The notes beneath the pieces are model-generated. The model was not told the DNA's origin. It ran no database searches and saw only the letters and a program-made list of their open reading frames with translations. Positions 16,517-24,401 of a stretch of DNA of 64,000 nt are shown one piece after another. The first letter of the stretch is position 1; every line of letters begins with the position of its first letter. A program made the translations under genes and the position numbers. Origin of the DNA: Aquisalinus flavus (GTDB taxonomy: Bacteria > Pseudomonadota > Alphaproteobacteria > Caulobacterales > Parvularculaceae); the NCBI RefSeq assembly GCF_022559625.1, contig NZ_CP042288.1:2800155-2864154 (forward strand), written 5' to 3'.

Positions 16517-17251
16517 CTATTCCCGCCAGTGCTCATTGACCCATGTCGCGGGCAGGGCATGCTTGTAAAAGCGCTTGTGCAGCGGCGCCGGCCACACCCC
16601 GATGGCGGCTTCGTCCGGGTCCGGACGGCCGGTGAAGGCGACGATGCGCGCCTCCGGCGTCAATACAGGCTCGCGGAACCAGTTGAACGGGAAGGGCGGC
16701 ACCAGATCGTGCTTGAACGACACGCACCACTCCGCCGGCCAGAAGCGCTGGTTGGGAATATATTTCGAGATGTAATGTTGCTCGGTGCGATGCTCTTCCA
16801 GAACCTTCCGGGGGTTCGCCTCGAAGATCTCGAACAGGCCGGTATGCTTGCCCGCCGGAAACCGGAACGCCGAGGTGTTGCCGAGGCCGCGCGTCTTCTG
16901 CGTCCAGTTCTCGATCACGCAATATTCCCCCGGCGCATAGGCGAAGAGGTCATCGAGAGGCCCGGTGATGATCAGGTCGATATCGAGAAACATGACATCG
17001 CCCCTCAGATCGGCCAGCGGATACTGCCAGCAGGATATCTTGCGCCACGGCGTCCAGGTATAGGGCTCCGGCAGGGTGATGCGCGGCAGCGGCTGGATCT
17101 CGATGCCCTGATTCAGGCCGGTGCGGTCATCGGTGAAACAGACGAACCGCAGCGGCCCGGTGATGTTGCGCGTCACCGCGCCATAGAGCCGGTTGACATA
17201 TTCGGGGCCATAGCGCGTGCCCCATTTCATGCAGATGATCGTCTTGTCCAT
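16517..17251 (-). CDS. Putative glycosyltransferase
   Basis: A 244-residue soluble protein with the layout of a small GT-A glycosyltransferase, similar in feel to family 8 or 32 enzymes. The N-terminal strand I-I-C-M-K-W-G-T-R-Y is followed by the metal- and sugar-nucleotide-binding F-L-D-I-D-L-I-I-T-G (DxD, about residues 91-100) and then W-P-A-E-W-C-V-S-F-K-H-D. It has no membrane segment or signal peptide. It converges on the zinc peptidase gene with only 6 bp between the stops. Donor and acceptor cannot be predicted. Confidence 0.7.
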   Translation of the reverse strand: MDKTIICMKWGTRYGPEYVNRLYGAVTRNITGPLRFVCFTDDRTGLNQGIEIQPLPRITLPEPYTWTPWRKISCWQYPLADLRGDVMFLDIDLIITGPLDDLFAYAPGEYCVIENWTQKTRGLGNTSAFRFPAGKHTGLFEIFEANPRKVLEEHRTEQHYISKYIPNQRFWPAEWCVSFKHDLVPPFPFNWFREPVLTPEARIVAFTGRPDPDEAAIGVWPAPLHKRFYKHALPATWVNEHWRE

Positions 17252-17413
17252 AAGGTCCGTTCAGGGGGCCGTTCAGGCATATCGTCGAGGGTTCCCAAGC
17301 AAAGCCGCTGGCGCGGGGCTTGTCCAGCCATTATCGCGGTTCAGCGCTCAGTTGTCAGCCCGCCTGTGGATGCGGTATGGGAAGGGCATAGAACACTTGG
17401 CAAGAGGCCGACC

Positions 17414-18040
17414 ATGCTGAATTTTGATGCCCTGAGGGCCGCCGACACCCGCATCTCCCCCTTCACATACATCGTCGCCGAGGGCGCGGTGAGCGAGGAT
17501 GAGGCCGCAGAGATCCGCGCCGATTATCCGAAGATCGACAAGACCGGCTATCTGCCGCTGTCGCAGCTGGAGGCGAAGGGTAAATTCGCCGAGCTGATCG
17601 CCGACCTGCAATCGCCGGAACTCGCCGACATCCTCTCCGACAAGCTCGGGCTGGAGCTGCGCGACAAGCCGCGCATGATCACCGTGCGCAAGCATTCAAA
17701 GCTGGGTGACGGCCGCGTGCATAATGACTCGGTCTCGAAAATCTGCACCATGCTGATCTATCTCAACGAGGGCTGGAACAATGCCGCCGGCGGGGCGATC
17801 CGTGCCCTGAATGGTGAGGACAGCATGGACGATTTTGCCGAGGAAGTCTCGCCGCTCGCCGGCAATGTCTTCGCGTTTGCGCGCTCCGACACGTCATGGC
17901 ACGGCCACCCGCCCTTCCAGGGCGAGCGCTATGTCATCCAGACGACCTTCCTGATCAACGAGGAAGAACTGGCGCGGAAAGAAAACCGCGGCGGCTTCCA
18001 GCTGTTCCTGAAAAAGCTGAACCCGTTCGAGAAGGGGTAG
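17414..18040 (+). CDS. 2-oxoglutarate/Fe(II)-dependent oxygenase, putative
   Basis: A 208-residue enzyme of the 2OG-Fe(II) dioxygenase fold, prolyl-4-hydroxylase-like. The iron ligands are H103-x-D105 (VHNDS) and H163 (WHGHPPF), and R172 (GERYVIQ) is placed to bind 2-oxoglutarate. The start is ATG 17414; the open frame further upstream is antisense to the glycosyltransferase gene. Substrate unknown. The adjacent divergent glycosyltransferase suggests that the two may act in modification of the same cell-surface material, but this is inference from position only. Confidence 0.8.
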   Translation: MLNFDALRAADTRISPFTYIVAEGAVSEDEAAEIRADYPKIDKTGYLPLSQLEAKGKFAELIADLQSPELADILSDKLGLELRDKPRMITVRKHSKLGDGRVHNDSVSKICTMLIYLNEGWNNAAGGAIRALNGEDSMDDFAEEVSPLAGNVFAFARSDTSWHGHPPFQGERYVIQTTFLINEEELARKENRGGFQLFLKKLNPFEKG

Positions 18041-18085
18041 GGCCTTCTCCTGTCCGGTGAAACAGGGCGTGTGCGTACGATCTAT

Positions 18086-18417
18086 CCTCTCTTGTCATCC
18101 CGGGGGATGCGCCAGCATCAACCCGGGACCCATTTTCCAGAGGCGGTGAGGCGGCTTGATACAGCAGCGGCAAGGCCTCTGGAAAATGGGTCCCGGCTCG
18201 CGCTGCGCTTGGCCGGGATGACAAGAATATAGAGATCCTGCCGTGAGCCTACGCCACTTCCCGCGATGCCGAGAACCGGATCTCCGGGGCGTTCTGCGCC
18301 GTGTACTGAATGTCCCAGGCGGCGGGGGCGAGTAAGACAGGCGCGCCGTCGCGGTCCTCGGCCATGTTGGCGCGGTTCTTCTCGATGACCTTCTTCAGCG
18401 CCGCCCTGTCGCCGGAG
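18086..18417. repeat. Direct repeat copy A: prfC 3' end plus downstream palindrome
   Basis: A 332-bp segment that aligns without net length change to 20923-21254, offset 2837 bp, with roughly one difference in ten bases. It holds a long palindrome (outer arms CTTGTCATCCCGG 18091-18103 and CCGGGATGACAAG 18213-18225; inner arms 18123-18144 and 18175-18196) and the last 56 codons of a prfC-like gene. The roughly 34-base loop of the palindrome is in reverse orientation relative to copy B. Confidence 0.93.
18249..18417 (-). pseudogene. Displaced 3' fragment of a prfC gene
   Basis: Read on the minus strand, this piece encodes A-A-L-K-K-V-I-E-K-N-R and so on to F-S-A-S-R-E-V-A and a TAG stop. It corresponds to the C-terminus of peptide chain release factor 3 as found intact at 21086-22675. 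The frame is open, and changes from the intact gene are mostly conservative (for example F to L, E to D, K to Q). So it derives from a once functional, diverged prfC rather than from a fresh copy. No start codon or upstream part is present. Confidence 0.9.
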
Positions 18418-18452
18418 GCGCGCCGCGAAGCGGTTGCATCCTTGACAAATCC
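18417..18452. repeat. Second copy of the REP-like element
   Basis: GGCGCGCCGCGAAGCGGTTG with the following CATCCTTGACAAA matches the right part of the element at 6529-6575. It begins exactly where the prfC-like homology of copy A stops. Confidence 0.6.
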
Positions 18453-18531
18453 TCTCCGGAGAAACAGGGATGCGCGCGATCCATCCTCCCTTGTTATCCC
18501 GATGGCGGTATTTTCCGTGTACGCATGATCC

Positions 18532-20037
18532 TCAGAAATAATAGGTCGCGCGACAGCTCCGGAGCAAATAGACCTGCGCGTCCGTCAGGTCGTTGCCGGT
18601 ACGCCCGGGGCTCATCAGATTATTGATGCCCCGAGCCGTATGCCACAGCATGCAGACATGGCCGAGCTCATGGGCTGTGGTGCTCGGAAGCGGCAGCGCC
18701 GCGCCATGGACATTGGCTGTTGCCGGCGTGCCGGTCATGGGCGGTGCAGACGGGTCCGGATTGTTGACCGTTGCATACAGTTGCAGCCACGCTCCAAGGG
18801 CGCAGCCGAGCGCATCGTTATTGCCCGTGCCGAGATCGTCGTGATTCTCGACGATGATGATCTTTATCGAGGGGCCCGGTCCGATGATCGACCGGTAGAA
18901 CCCGCGCAGGCAACCCGCCTTGACAAGATACTGGAACATGTGCGCCTTGAGGAACAGGCGGCTCGCGAATTCCTGCACCGATCCGTCGCCACCGGGGCAG
19001 GGCACATCGCGCAGGAAACCTGCCTGGGGATGGTTCCGGTCGGTATAGGGCACGACATTGATCCATGAGTTGTCCGGGGTCTCCGGCGCATTCCTGCCGG
19101 CCCGGCGGTACTGGAAATATTGTGCCGGAACGATCCGTACACGGGCCTCCGCCCAGAAGAGACGGCAGGCTTGATCCAGCTGGTCGATGATCTGCGTGCG
19201 CGCCATCGGCGTATCCATATATTCTGGCAACAGGAGGCAGACCCGCAGCTTCTTTTCAGGCCGCGCGCCGAACAGGGCAAACGGCAGCTCCACGATCATG
19301 CCAATGACGGTAAAGACAAGCATATTGAGGAAATTCACCACGATGGCGACTGCCGGGCCGAGGACCGGTATCAGCGTGACCATGGAGACGAGCCAGGCGA
19401 TCGCATCGACCAGAACGCCGACCGTGGAATCGATGGTTTCCGCAATCGCATGCAGCACGGTGCCGATGAGGTTGATCGCGGCCTCATAGAGCCCGCTGAC
19501 CGGGTCGAGCCAGCCCCGGGGCAGGAACGGTAACAACACGCTGCCGGAAATGCCGAGATCGGGGATCAGTCGGTCGAGGATTTCACCCAGCTGACAGGCG
19601 CGGTGGCGCACTTCCTCCCACGCCACGCAGGTGGTCGAGCTGACCCATTCATAGGCCTTGCAGAACGTTTCGATGACCGTCGACCACGTCTTGCAGAACG
19701 TCTCTTCGATGGTGGTCCAGGCGACGCAAACCATGTTGGAGACCCAGTTCCAGCCCTTGCAGGTGCGCGTCGTCACCCATGTCCAGCCAATGCAGACCCA
19801 GGCGAAAAGCGGGTGCAGGTTACTGCAGGTCTTCTTGCGCTCTTCCTCCCAATTGTTGCACTGGCGATAGCCGTCGTCGCGCTGCTGCGTGCATTCGCGC
19901 CGGCGATTGGTGGCATATTCGGCGCATTCCCGTCTTTCGCGCGTGCCGGTTTCGGCGCATTGGCGATAGCTGTCCTCGCGGTATTCGACACAGCGCTTCT
20001 GGTTGGAGAGTTTTTGTTTCAGGCAGGGATCAGCCAT
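18532..20037 (-). CDS. Cysteine-hendecad repeat protein with C-terminal metzincin-like domain
   Basis: A 501-residue protein of a kind I do not know. Residues 5-148 hold 14 cysteines at exactly 11-residue spacing (5, 16, 27, 38 ... 137, 148). The first six repeats are charged and Arg/Glu-rich (such as CVEYREDSYRQ); later ones are aromatic, with W or Y three residues after Cys (such as CKGWNWVSNMV, CVAWTTIEETF). Residues about 160-250 are strongly hydrophobic. The C-terminal half carries H456-E-L-G-H460-x5-H466 and a Met-turn-like NNLMSP (Met475), the layout of metzincin zinc proteases, but with Met in the usual glycine position. There is no signal peptide. It overlaps the upstream 152-residue gene by 8 bp. 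Confidence 0.85.
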   Translation of the reverse strand: MADPCLKQKLSNQKRCVEYREDSYRQCAETGTRERRECAEYATNRRRECTQQRDDGYRQCNNWEEERKKTCSNLHPLFAWVCIGWTWVTTRTCKGWNWVSNMVCVAWTTIEETFCKTWSTVIETFCKAYEWVSSTTCVAWEEVRHRACQLGEILDRLIPDLGISGSVLLPFLPRGWLDPVSGLYEAAINLIGTVLHAIAETIDSTVGVLVDAIAWLVSMVTLIPVLGPAVAIVVNFLNMLVFTVIGMIVELPFALFGARPEKKLRVCLLLPEYMDTPMARTQIIDQLDQACRLFWAEARVRIVPAQYFQYRRAGRNAPETPDNSWINVVPYTDRNHPQAGFLRDVPCPGGDGSVQEFASRLFLKAHMFQYLVKAGCLRGFYRSIIGPGPSIKIIIVENHDDLGTGNNDALGCALGAWLQLYATVNNPDPSAPPMTGTPATANVHGAALPLPSTTAHELGHVCMLWHTARGINNLMSPGRTGNDLTDAQVYLLRSCRATYYF

Positions 20038-20488
20038 TCCCGGCCTCCATGGCGGAATCGCGACCGGTCATCCCGGCGGCGGGCTTCGGCGGCTTGTCGC
20101 CATCATTTGCCAATGCCTGCAATTCCTCCAGCGTGCTGAAGAAATGGGCCTTTGCCATGGACAGCTTGGAGAATTTGAACAGGCCGGACAGGGCGATGGA
20201 GGTCGCGACGATCACCGCAATCCCGGCAATCCAGCCCATGCCAGCGAGAAGGGCCGCTATCGTGCCAAGGGCGGCCCCGAGCAACAGGCCTACCGCACCC
20301 TCGTTGCAGCCGCATTCCGCCATCAATCGGTTGAGCCGGGTCGAATAGGCGAGCCTGTCTTTCTCGCCCAGACCCGGCAGGTCCACGGCAACGGGCCGTT
20401 GCCGATAGGATCGCCATTGCAATGCTGCGATATCCGCGGCGCTGGCCAGCCTGACAGGCTCGCCCATATTGGTGGTATCGGGTGTCAT
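20030..20488 (-). CDS. Small membrane protein coupled to the cysteine-repeat protein
   Basis: A 152-residue protein. The first 60 residues are soluble with L-P-G-L-G-E-K-D-R-L-A-Y-S-T-R-L-N-R-L. A C-x-C pair (A-E-C-G-C-N-E-G) precedes two hydrophobic segments (about 65-84 and 85-101), and a polar, proline-rich tail closes it. No family recognised. It is first in a two-gene unit; the start of the cysteine-repeat gene lies inside its end (8-bp overlap). The pair therefore probably works together, perhaps with this protein as membrane partner or immunity-like factor. Confidence 0.7.
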   Translation of the reverse strand: MTPDTTNMGEPVRLASAADIAALQWRSYRQRPVAVDLPGLGEKDRLAYSTRLNRLMAECGCNEGAVGLLLGAALGTIAALLAGMGWIAGIAVIVATSIALSGLFKFSKLSMAKAHFFSTLEELQALANDGDKPPKPAAGMTGRDSAMEAGNG

Positions 20489-20922
20489 CTCTCTCTCCTG
20501 TTGGGAAAGAGTATGCCTCTAAATGATGCCCTCATAAAGTGTGTGGCGCGAAAAAACCCGCCGGTGCTTTTCCGTCTGGCCGATACTTATCCCCGCGCCC
20601 CCGGACCCGTCTATTCTCTCCCCCAAGCCCGGTGAGGACCGGGTGGTGGCGATGGTTGAAAGTGTAACCTGCACGGACAATCATCGCGTCAGGTTTCCGG
20701 TGGCATGAGAGGGTGTGCGCAAGCTTCGCATCGTCCGCCGGAACGGTGACCCGGGGTCGCCCCCGGGCGGGAGAGCTATGCACTTTGGCCCCGCATCGAT
20801 CACCGCCGTGTGTAGCGAGAGCTATGCCAGTCATTTATTTTTAATTGAGGCGATGGCCGCTACACACGGACCCCCTCATTTTCTCAACGCCGCAGCGGAA
20901 GTTGCCGGTGCTCTCAATGCTG
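20489..20922. other. Gene-free stretch upstream of the cassette genes
   Basis: About 430 bp with no credible gene. It should hold the promoter of the two-gene cassette. It contains a GC-rich hairpin CCCGGGG-TCG-CCCCCGGG (20751-20768), a direct repeat GAGAGCTATGC (20771 and 20817) and the long-armed inverted repeat at 20806-20869, then runs into direct repeat copy B. Confidence 0.6.
20806..20869. repeat. 12-bp perfect inverted repeat around an AT-rich spacer
   Basis: CCGTGTGTAGCG (20806-20817) and CGCTACACACGG (20858-20869) enclose 40 bp that are clearly richer in A and T than the surroundings. The form resembles the ends of a very small mobile element or a regulatory site. No target-site duplication is evident. 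Confidence 0.7.
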
Positions 20923-21254
20923 CCTCTCTTGTCATCCCGGGGGGAGCGTCAGCATCAACCCGGGACCCATTTTCCAGAGGCCTTGCCGCTGCTGCATCAA
21001 GCCGCCTCACAATCTCTGGAAAATGGGTCCCGGCTCGTGCTGCGCTTGGCCGGGATGACAAGAATATAGAAATCCTGCCTTGCGCTTACGCCACTTCGCG
21101 CGACGCCGAGAACCGTATCTCGGGAGCATTCTTGGCCGCATACTGAATTTCCCAGGTGCCGGGGGCGAGAAAGACCGGCGCGCCGTCGCGGTCCTCGGCC
21201 ATGTTGGCGCGGTTCTTCTCGATGAATTTCTTCAGCGCCGCCTTGTCGTCGGAG
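20923..21254. repeat. Direct repeat copy B: intact prfC 3' end plus downstream palindrome
   Basis: The partner of 18086-18417. It consists of a palindrome (arms CCGGGACCCATTTTCCAGAG 20960-20979 and its complement 21014-21033, outer arms at about 20928-20940 and 21050-21062), a short junction and the last 56 codons of the intact prfC. The 34-base loop (20980-21013) is the reverse complement of the loop in copy A, with a few changes. Confidence 0.93.
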
Positions 21255-22675
21255 ATAAGCCAGCGGGCGGCCTGATAGCGGCTCGGCTCGACGCCGGCGG
21301 CGATCTTGTACTCCGTGCCGAGGCGGGAGGTCAGGACGTCGAGCTGCAGCTGGCCGACGACGCCGATCAGCTGGTCAGCACCCAGCATCGGCGCGAAGAC
21401 CTGCACCACGCCTTCTTCGGCCAGATCGGTCAGCGCCTTGTTGAGCTGCTTGGCCTTCAGCGGGTCATCAAGCCGTACACGGCGCAATATCTCCGGCGCG
21501 AAGGACGGGATGCCGGTGAATTTCAGGTCCGGGCCGCTGGTCAGCGTGTCGCCGACGCGCAGCGTGCCGTGATTGGGGATGCCGATAATGTCGCCCGGCA
21601 TCGCTTCCTCGGTGATCTCGCGCTCCTGGGCGAAGAAGAAGATCGGGTTCTGGATCGCCATCGGCTTGCCGGTGCGCATGTGTTTCAGCTTCATGCCGCG
21701 CTTGAAATTGCCCGAGCACAGCCGCAGGAAGGCGACGCGGTCGCGATGGTTCGGGTCCATGTTTGCCTGGACCTTGAACACGAAGCCGGAAACATAATCC
21801 GCCTCCGGCCTGACCGTCTCCGGTTCGGCCGGCTGCGGGCGCGGTGCCGGGGCGATGGTTTCGACCAGGTTCAACAGGCTGGCGACGCCCTGTTTCTTCA
21901 GGGCACTGCCGAACAGGACCGGGCTCATATGGCCCTGGCGATAGGCTTCCGGGTCGAGCGGCTTGTAGGCCTCGACGGCCAGCGCTGCATCCTCGCGGAA
22001 TTTCTCCAGCACATAGTCCTTGACCATGGCGTCGAGTTTTTCATCGTCCGGCCCGGTGCACTGGACCAGCTGGCGCTTGGTGCCATCCTCGCTCGGGGCC
22101 GACGGATCGAAGCGGTTTCGGACAAGGTCGTAACAGCCCTGGAAGTCAGGCCCCATGCCGACTGGCCAGGTGACCGGCGACAGGTCGAGGGCGAGGGTAG
22201 CCTCGATCTCGTCGAGCAGTTCGAAGGCGTCGCGCGCCTCGCGGTCGATCTTGTTGATGAAGGTGATGATCGGGATATCGCGCAGGCGGCAGACCTCGAG
22301 CAGTTTCAGGGTCTGGCTTTCGATGCCTTTGGCCGCGTCGATGACCATGATTGCGCTGTCGACAGCCGTCAGGGTACGGTAGGTGTCCTCGGAGAAATCC
22401 TCGTGGCCCGGCGTGTCGAGAAGGTTGAAGGTTGCCTTGTCGGATTCGAAGGTCATGACCGAGGACGAGACCGAGATGCCGCGCTTCTGCTCCATCTCCA
22501 TCCAGTCGGAGCGGGTGCGGCGGCGCTCGCCCCGGGCCTTGACGTCGCCGGCCATGCGGATCGCGCCATGCTCCAGCAGCAGGCGCTCGGTCAGCGTGGT
22601 CTTGCCGGCATCGGGGTGCGCGATGATCGCGAAGGTGCGGCGGCGCTGCCATTCAGGCTGGGTATCGGCGGACAT
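21086..22675 (-). CDS. prfC: Peptide chain release factor 3
   Basis: A 529-residue GTPase that recycles release factors 1 and 2 from the ribosome after termination. The G1 loop AHPDAGKTTLTERLL is near residue 18. G3 is DTPGHEDFSEDTYRTL, and G4 is F-I-N-K-I-D-R-E. Domains II and III follow, with the C-terminal RFSASREVA. The length matches E. coli RF3 (529). Its last 56 codons and the downstream palindrome are duplicated 2.8 kb away (18086-18417), on the far side of the two-gene cassette. The gene itself looks intact. Confidence 0.97.
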   Translation of the reverse strand: MSADTQPEWQRRRTFAIIAHPDAGKTTLTERLLLEHGAIRMAGDVKARGERRRTRSDWMEMEQKRGISVSSSVMTFESDKATFNLLDTPGHEDFSEDTYRTLTAVDSAIMVIDAAKGIESQTLKLLEVCRLRDIPIITFINKIDREARDAFELLDEIEATLALDLSPVTWPVGMGPDFQGCYDLVRNRFDPSAPSEDGTKRQLVQCTGPDDEKLDAMVKDYVLEKFREDAALAVEAYKPLDPEAYRQGHMSPVLFGSALKKQGVASLLNLVETIAPAPRPQPAEPETVRPEADYVSGFVFKVQANMDPNHRDRVAFLRLCSGNFKRGMKLKHMRTGKPMAIQNPIFFFAQEREITEEAMPGDIIGIPNHGTLRVGDTLTSGPDLKFTGIPSFAPEILRRVRLDDPLKAKQLNKALTDLAEEGVVQVFAPMLGADQLIGVVGQLQLDVLTSRLGTEYKIAAGVEPSRYQAARWLISDDKAALKKFIEKNRANMAEDRDGAPVFLAPGTWEIQYAAKNAPEIRFSASREVA

Positions 22676-22789
22676 GGGGCTCGGATTTCTGTCAGGTGGA
22701 TATGCAAACGGGCAGCTGATGCCGCCCGGTTGCGCCCTGTCTACAATCCCGCCCCCGGCTTGTCAAAAGCAACCCGTAAGCAGCCGGTT

Positions 22790-24226
22790 CTACTCGCCGT
22801 CATGGACCTGCAGCGCGGACTGCGGCGTCAGCACGCCGAGGCGCATGACATGGGTCAGGCTGCGGAACGCCGAGGTGCTCTCGCGCGGGTCTTCGGCAAG
22901 GACGATGAGGTCGGCAATCTTGCCCGCCTCGATCGTGCCGGTCTCGCCCTCCAGACCCATGGCGATGGCGCCGTTGCGGGTCGACAGGGTGATGATCTCG
23001 GCCGGGTCGATGCCCGCCGCCTCCATCAGCTCCATCTCCTCATAGATGGAGGGGCCGTGCAGGGTCATCGGGTTGCCAGCGTCCGTGGCGGTGGCGATGA
23101 GGCCACCCGCTTCATGCACGGCGACCAGGTTCTGCTGCATCTGCAGCACCTCCGCCCCGGCATTTTCCAGCCGGTTGATCGCCCAGCCGAAATCGAGGCG
23201 CGGCGGCAGGTTCGCGTTGAGCGACCCGGTATCGTTGATCCGGGCACGGATGTCGGCATCGACGCAGTTGTTCGGGTCGTCGATCGGCGCCGGGCTGTCG
23301 ACCGCGACACTGGCAAGGGCCCGGGCCCAGTTGCGCCCGGCCTGCAGGGTCGGGGCGTAGACCACGTCGTTTTCGGTCAGCAGGCGCAGGAATTCCGCGT
23401 CGACCGGCGCGTCGTCGACGGAATGGACCAGCATTTCCGCGCCCGCCTGCAGCGCGATCTTTGCCTCGCGCAAGGAGGTCGCGTGGACGATCAGCGGCAG
23501 GCCGGCGTCATCGGCGGCGGCACCCGCTGCCATCATCAAGGCATCGAGGCGCTCGCGATCTTCGTCGGATGGCGCGAGATACCAGACCTTCATGGCGTGG
23601 GCGCCGATCTCCTGCAGGAAGGCGATATTGCCGGCGATGTCGGCGTTTTCCTGCATCGGCAGGAACAGCGCCTCGTCGGCGACAGCGCCGGTCATGAAGC
23701 CGGCATTGTTCTCGACATGGGTGGTCAGCGGTCCGGCGGCGCGCACATGGACGCGGTCGGGCCGGTCCGTGTCCGTCGCATGCTCACCCGTCACGGTCCA
23801 GGCCTGCCCGCCGACATCGTAGACGGCGGTGATACCGGTGCACAGATAGGCTTCGTGCCAGCGCTCCGGATGCGCCTTGGCAGAGGCGATTGTCTCGTCG
23901 TAAGCGTAGACATCGCCGAGAACGCCGCTGTCCGGCCGCCCGTCAAGCCAGCCGGTCTGGCCGAAATGGACATGGGCATCGACAAGCCCCGGGGTGATGA
24001 AATGGCCGCTCACATCCGTCACCGTCGCGCCCTCCGGCACGGGGCAGGCTTCGGCGGCGCCGACGCAGGCGAGGCGGCCATCCTCGACGATCACCGTGCC
24101 GCCCTCGATCGCCGGACCGCCGGTGCCGTCAAGGACCGTGGCGCCGGTCAGCGCGGTCGTCTGTGCGGTCGCTGTGGTCAGGGCCATCAGGCTGGTGGCC
24201 GTCAGGGCGATAAGGGTGCGGGTCAT
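22790..24226 (-). CDS. Secreted amidohydrolase family protein
   Basis: A 478-residue metal-dependent hydrolase of the imidazolonepropionase/prolidase-like amidohydrolase group. A signal peptide (residues 1-21, ending T-A-T-A) sends it to the periplasm. The metal site is visible as H-x-H in DAHVHFG, a likely carbamylated lysine in H-A-M-K-V-W, histidines in LIVHATS and MLVHSVDD, and Asp in TATDAGNP. The final part, GTIEAGKIADLIVLAEDP, is the family's C-terminal strand. Substrate not predictable. It lies upstream of prfC on the same strand, 114 bp apart. Confidence 0.85.
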   Translation of the reverse strand: MTRTLIALTATSLMALTTATAQTTALTGATVLDGTGGPAIEGGTVIVEDGRLACVGAAEACPVPEGATVTDVSGHFITPGLVDAHVHFGQTGWLDGRPDSGVLGDVYAYDETIASAKAHPERWHEAYLCTGITAVYDVGGQAWTVTGEHATDTDRPDRVHVRAAGPLTTHVENNAGFMTGAVADEALFLPMQENADIAGNIAFLQEIGAHAMKVWYLAPSDEDRERLDALMMAAGAAADDAGLPLIVHATSLREAKIALQAGAEMLVHSVDDAPVDAEFLRLLTENDVVYAPTLQAGRNWARALASVAVDSPAPIDDPNNCVDADIRARINDTGSLNANLPPRLDFGWAINRLENAGAEVLQMQQNLVAVHEAGGLIATATDAGNPMTLHGPSIYEEMELMEAAGIDPAEIITLSTRNGAIAMGLEGETGTIEAGKIADLIVLAEDPRESTSAFRSLTHVMRLGVLTPQSALQVHDGE

Positions 24227-24401
24227 GTCTGGTTCTCCTGTTGCGGCGTACTGTGTCGGGCGCAGTCATACGGGTCAAGCAGGGCGGTCAAGCGTACCCC
24301 CGCGAGGCCACCTGACGGGCGGAGCGAGGACAAATGAGTGGAACCCGACGCGATACCCTTGCGTTCACCCTTGAAGAGACCTGCAATCCCCGGAGGACCA
24401 T

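Larger units (their letters stand above)
18057..18502. repeat. Degenerate direct repeat flanking the prfC fragment
   Basis: A segment of about 45 bp at 18057-18102 (GAAACAGGG..., ending CTTGTCATCCCGG) recurs in similar form at 18459-18502 (GAAACAGGG..., ending CTTGTTATCCCGA). The two copies bracket the displaced prfC 3' fragment, so the region was rearranged more than once. Confidence 0.6.

Noticed and set aside
18086..21254. Integrative element of the SXT/R391 type at prfC
   Set aside because: Those elements enter the 5' part of prfC and carry an integrase. Here the 3' end is duplicated over 332 bp and no integrase is present.
21080..24337. A 1085-codon open frame on the plus strand
   Set aside because: It is antisense to prfC and the amidohydrolase, both of which have full motifs. 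Long antisense frames are expected at this GC content and the translation is Arg/Gly/Ala-rich without domains.
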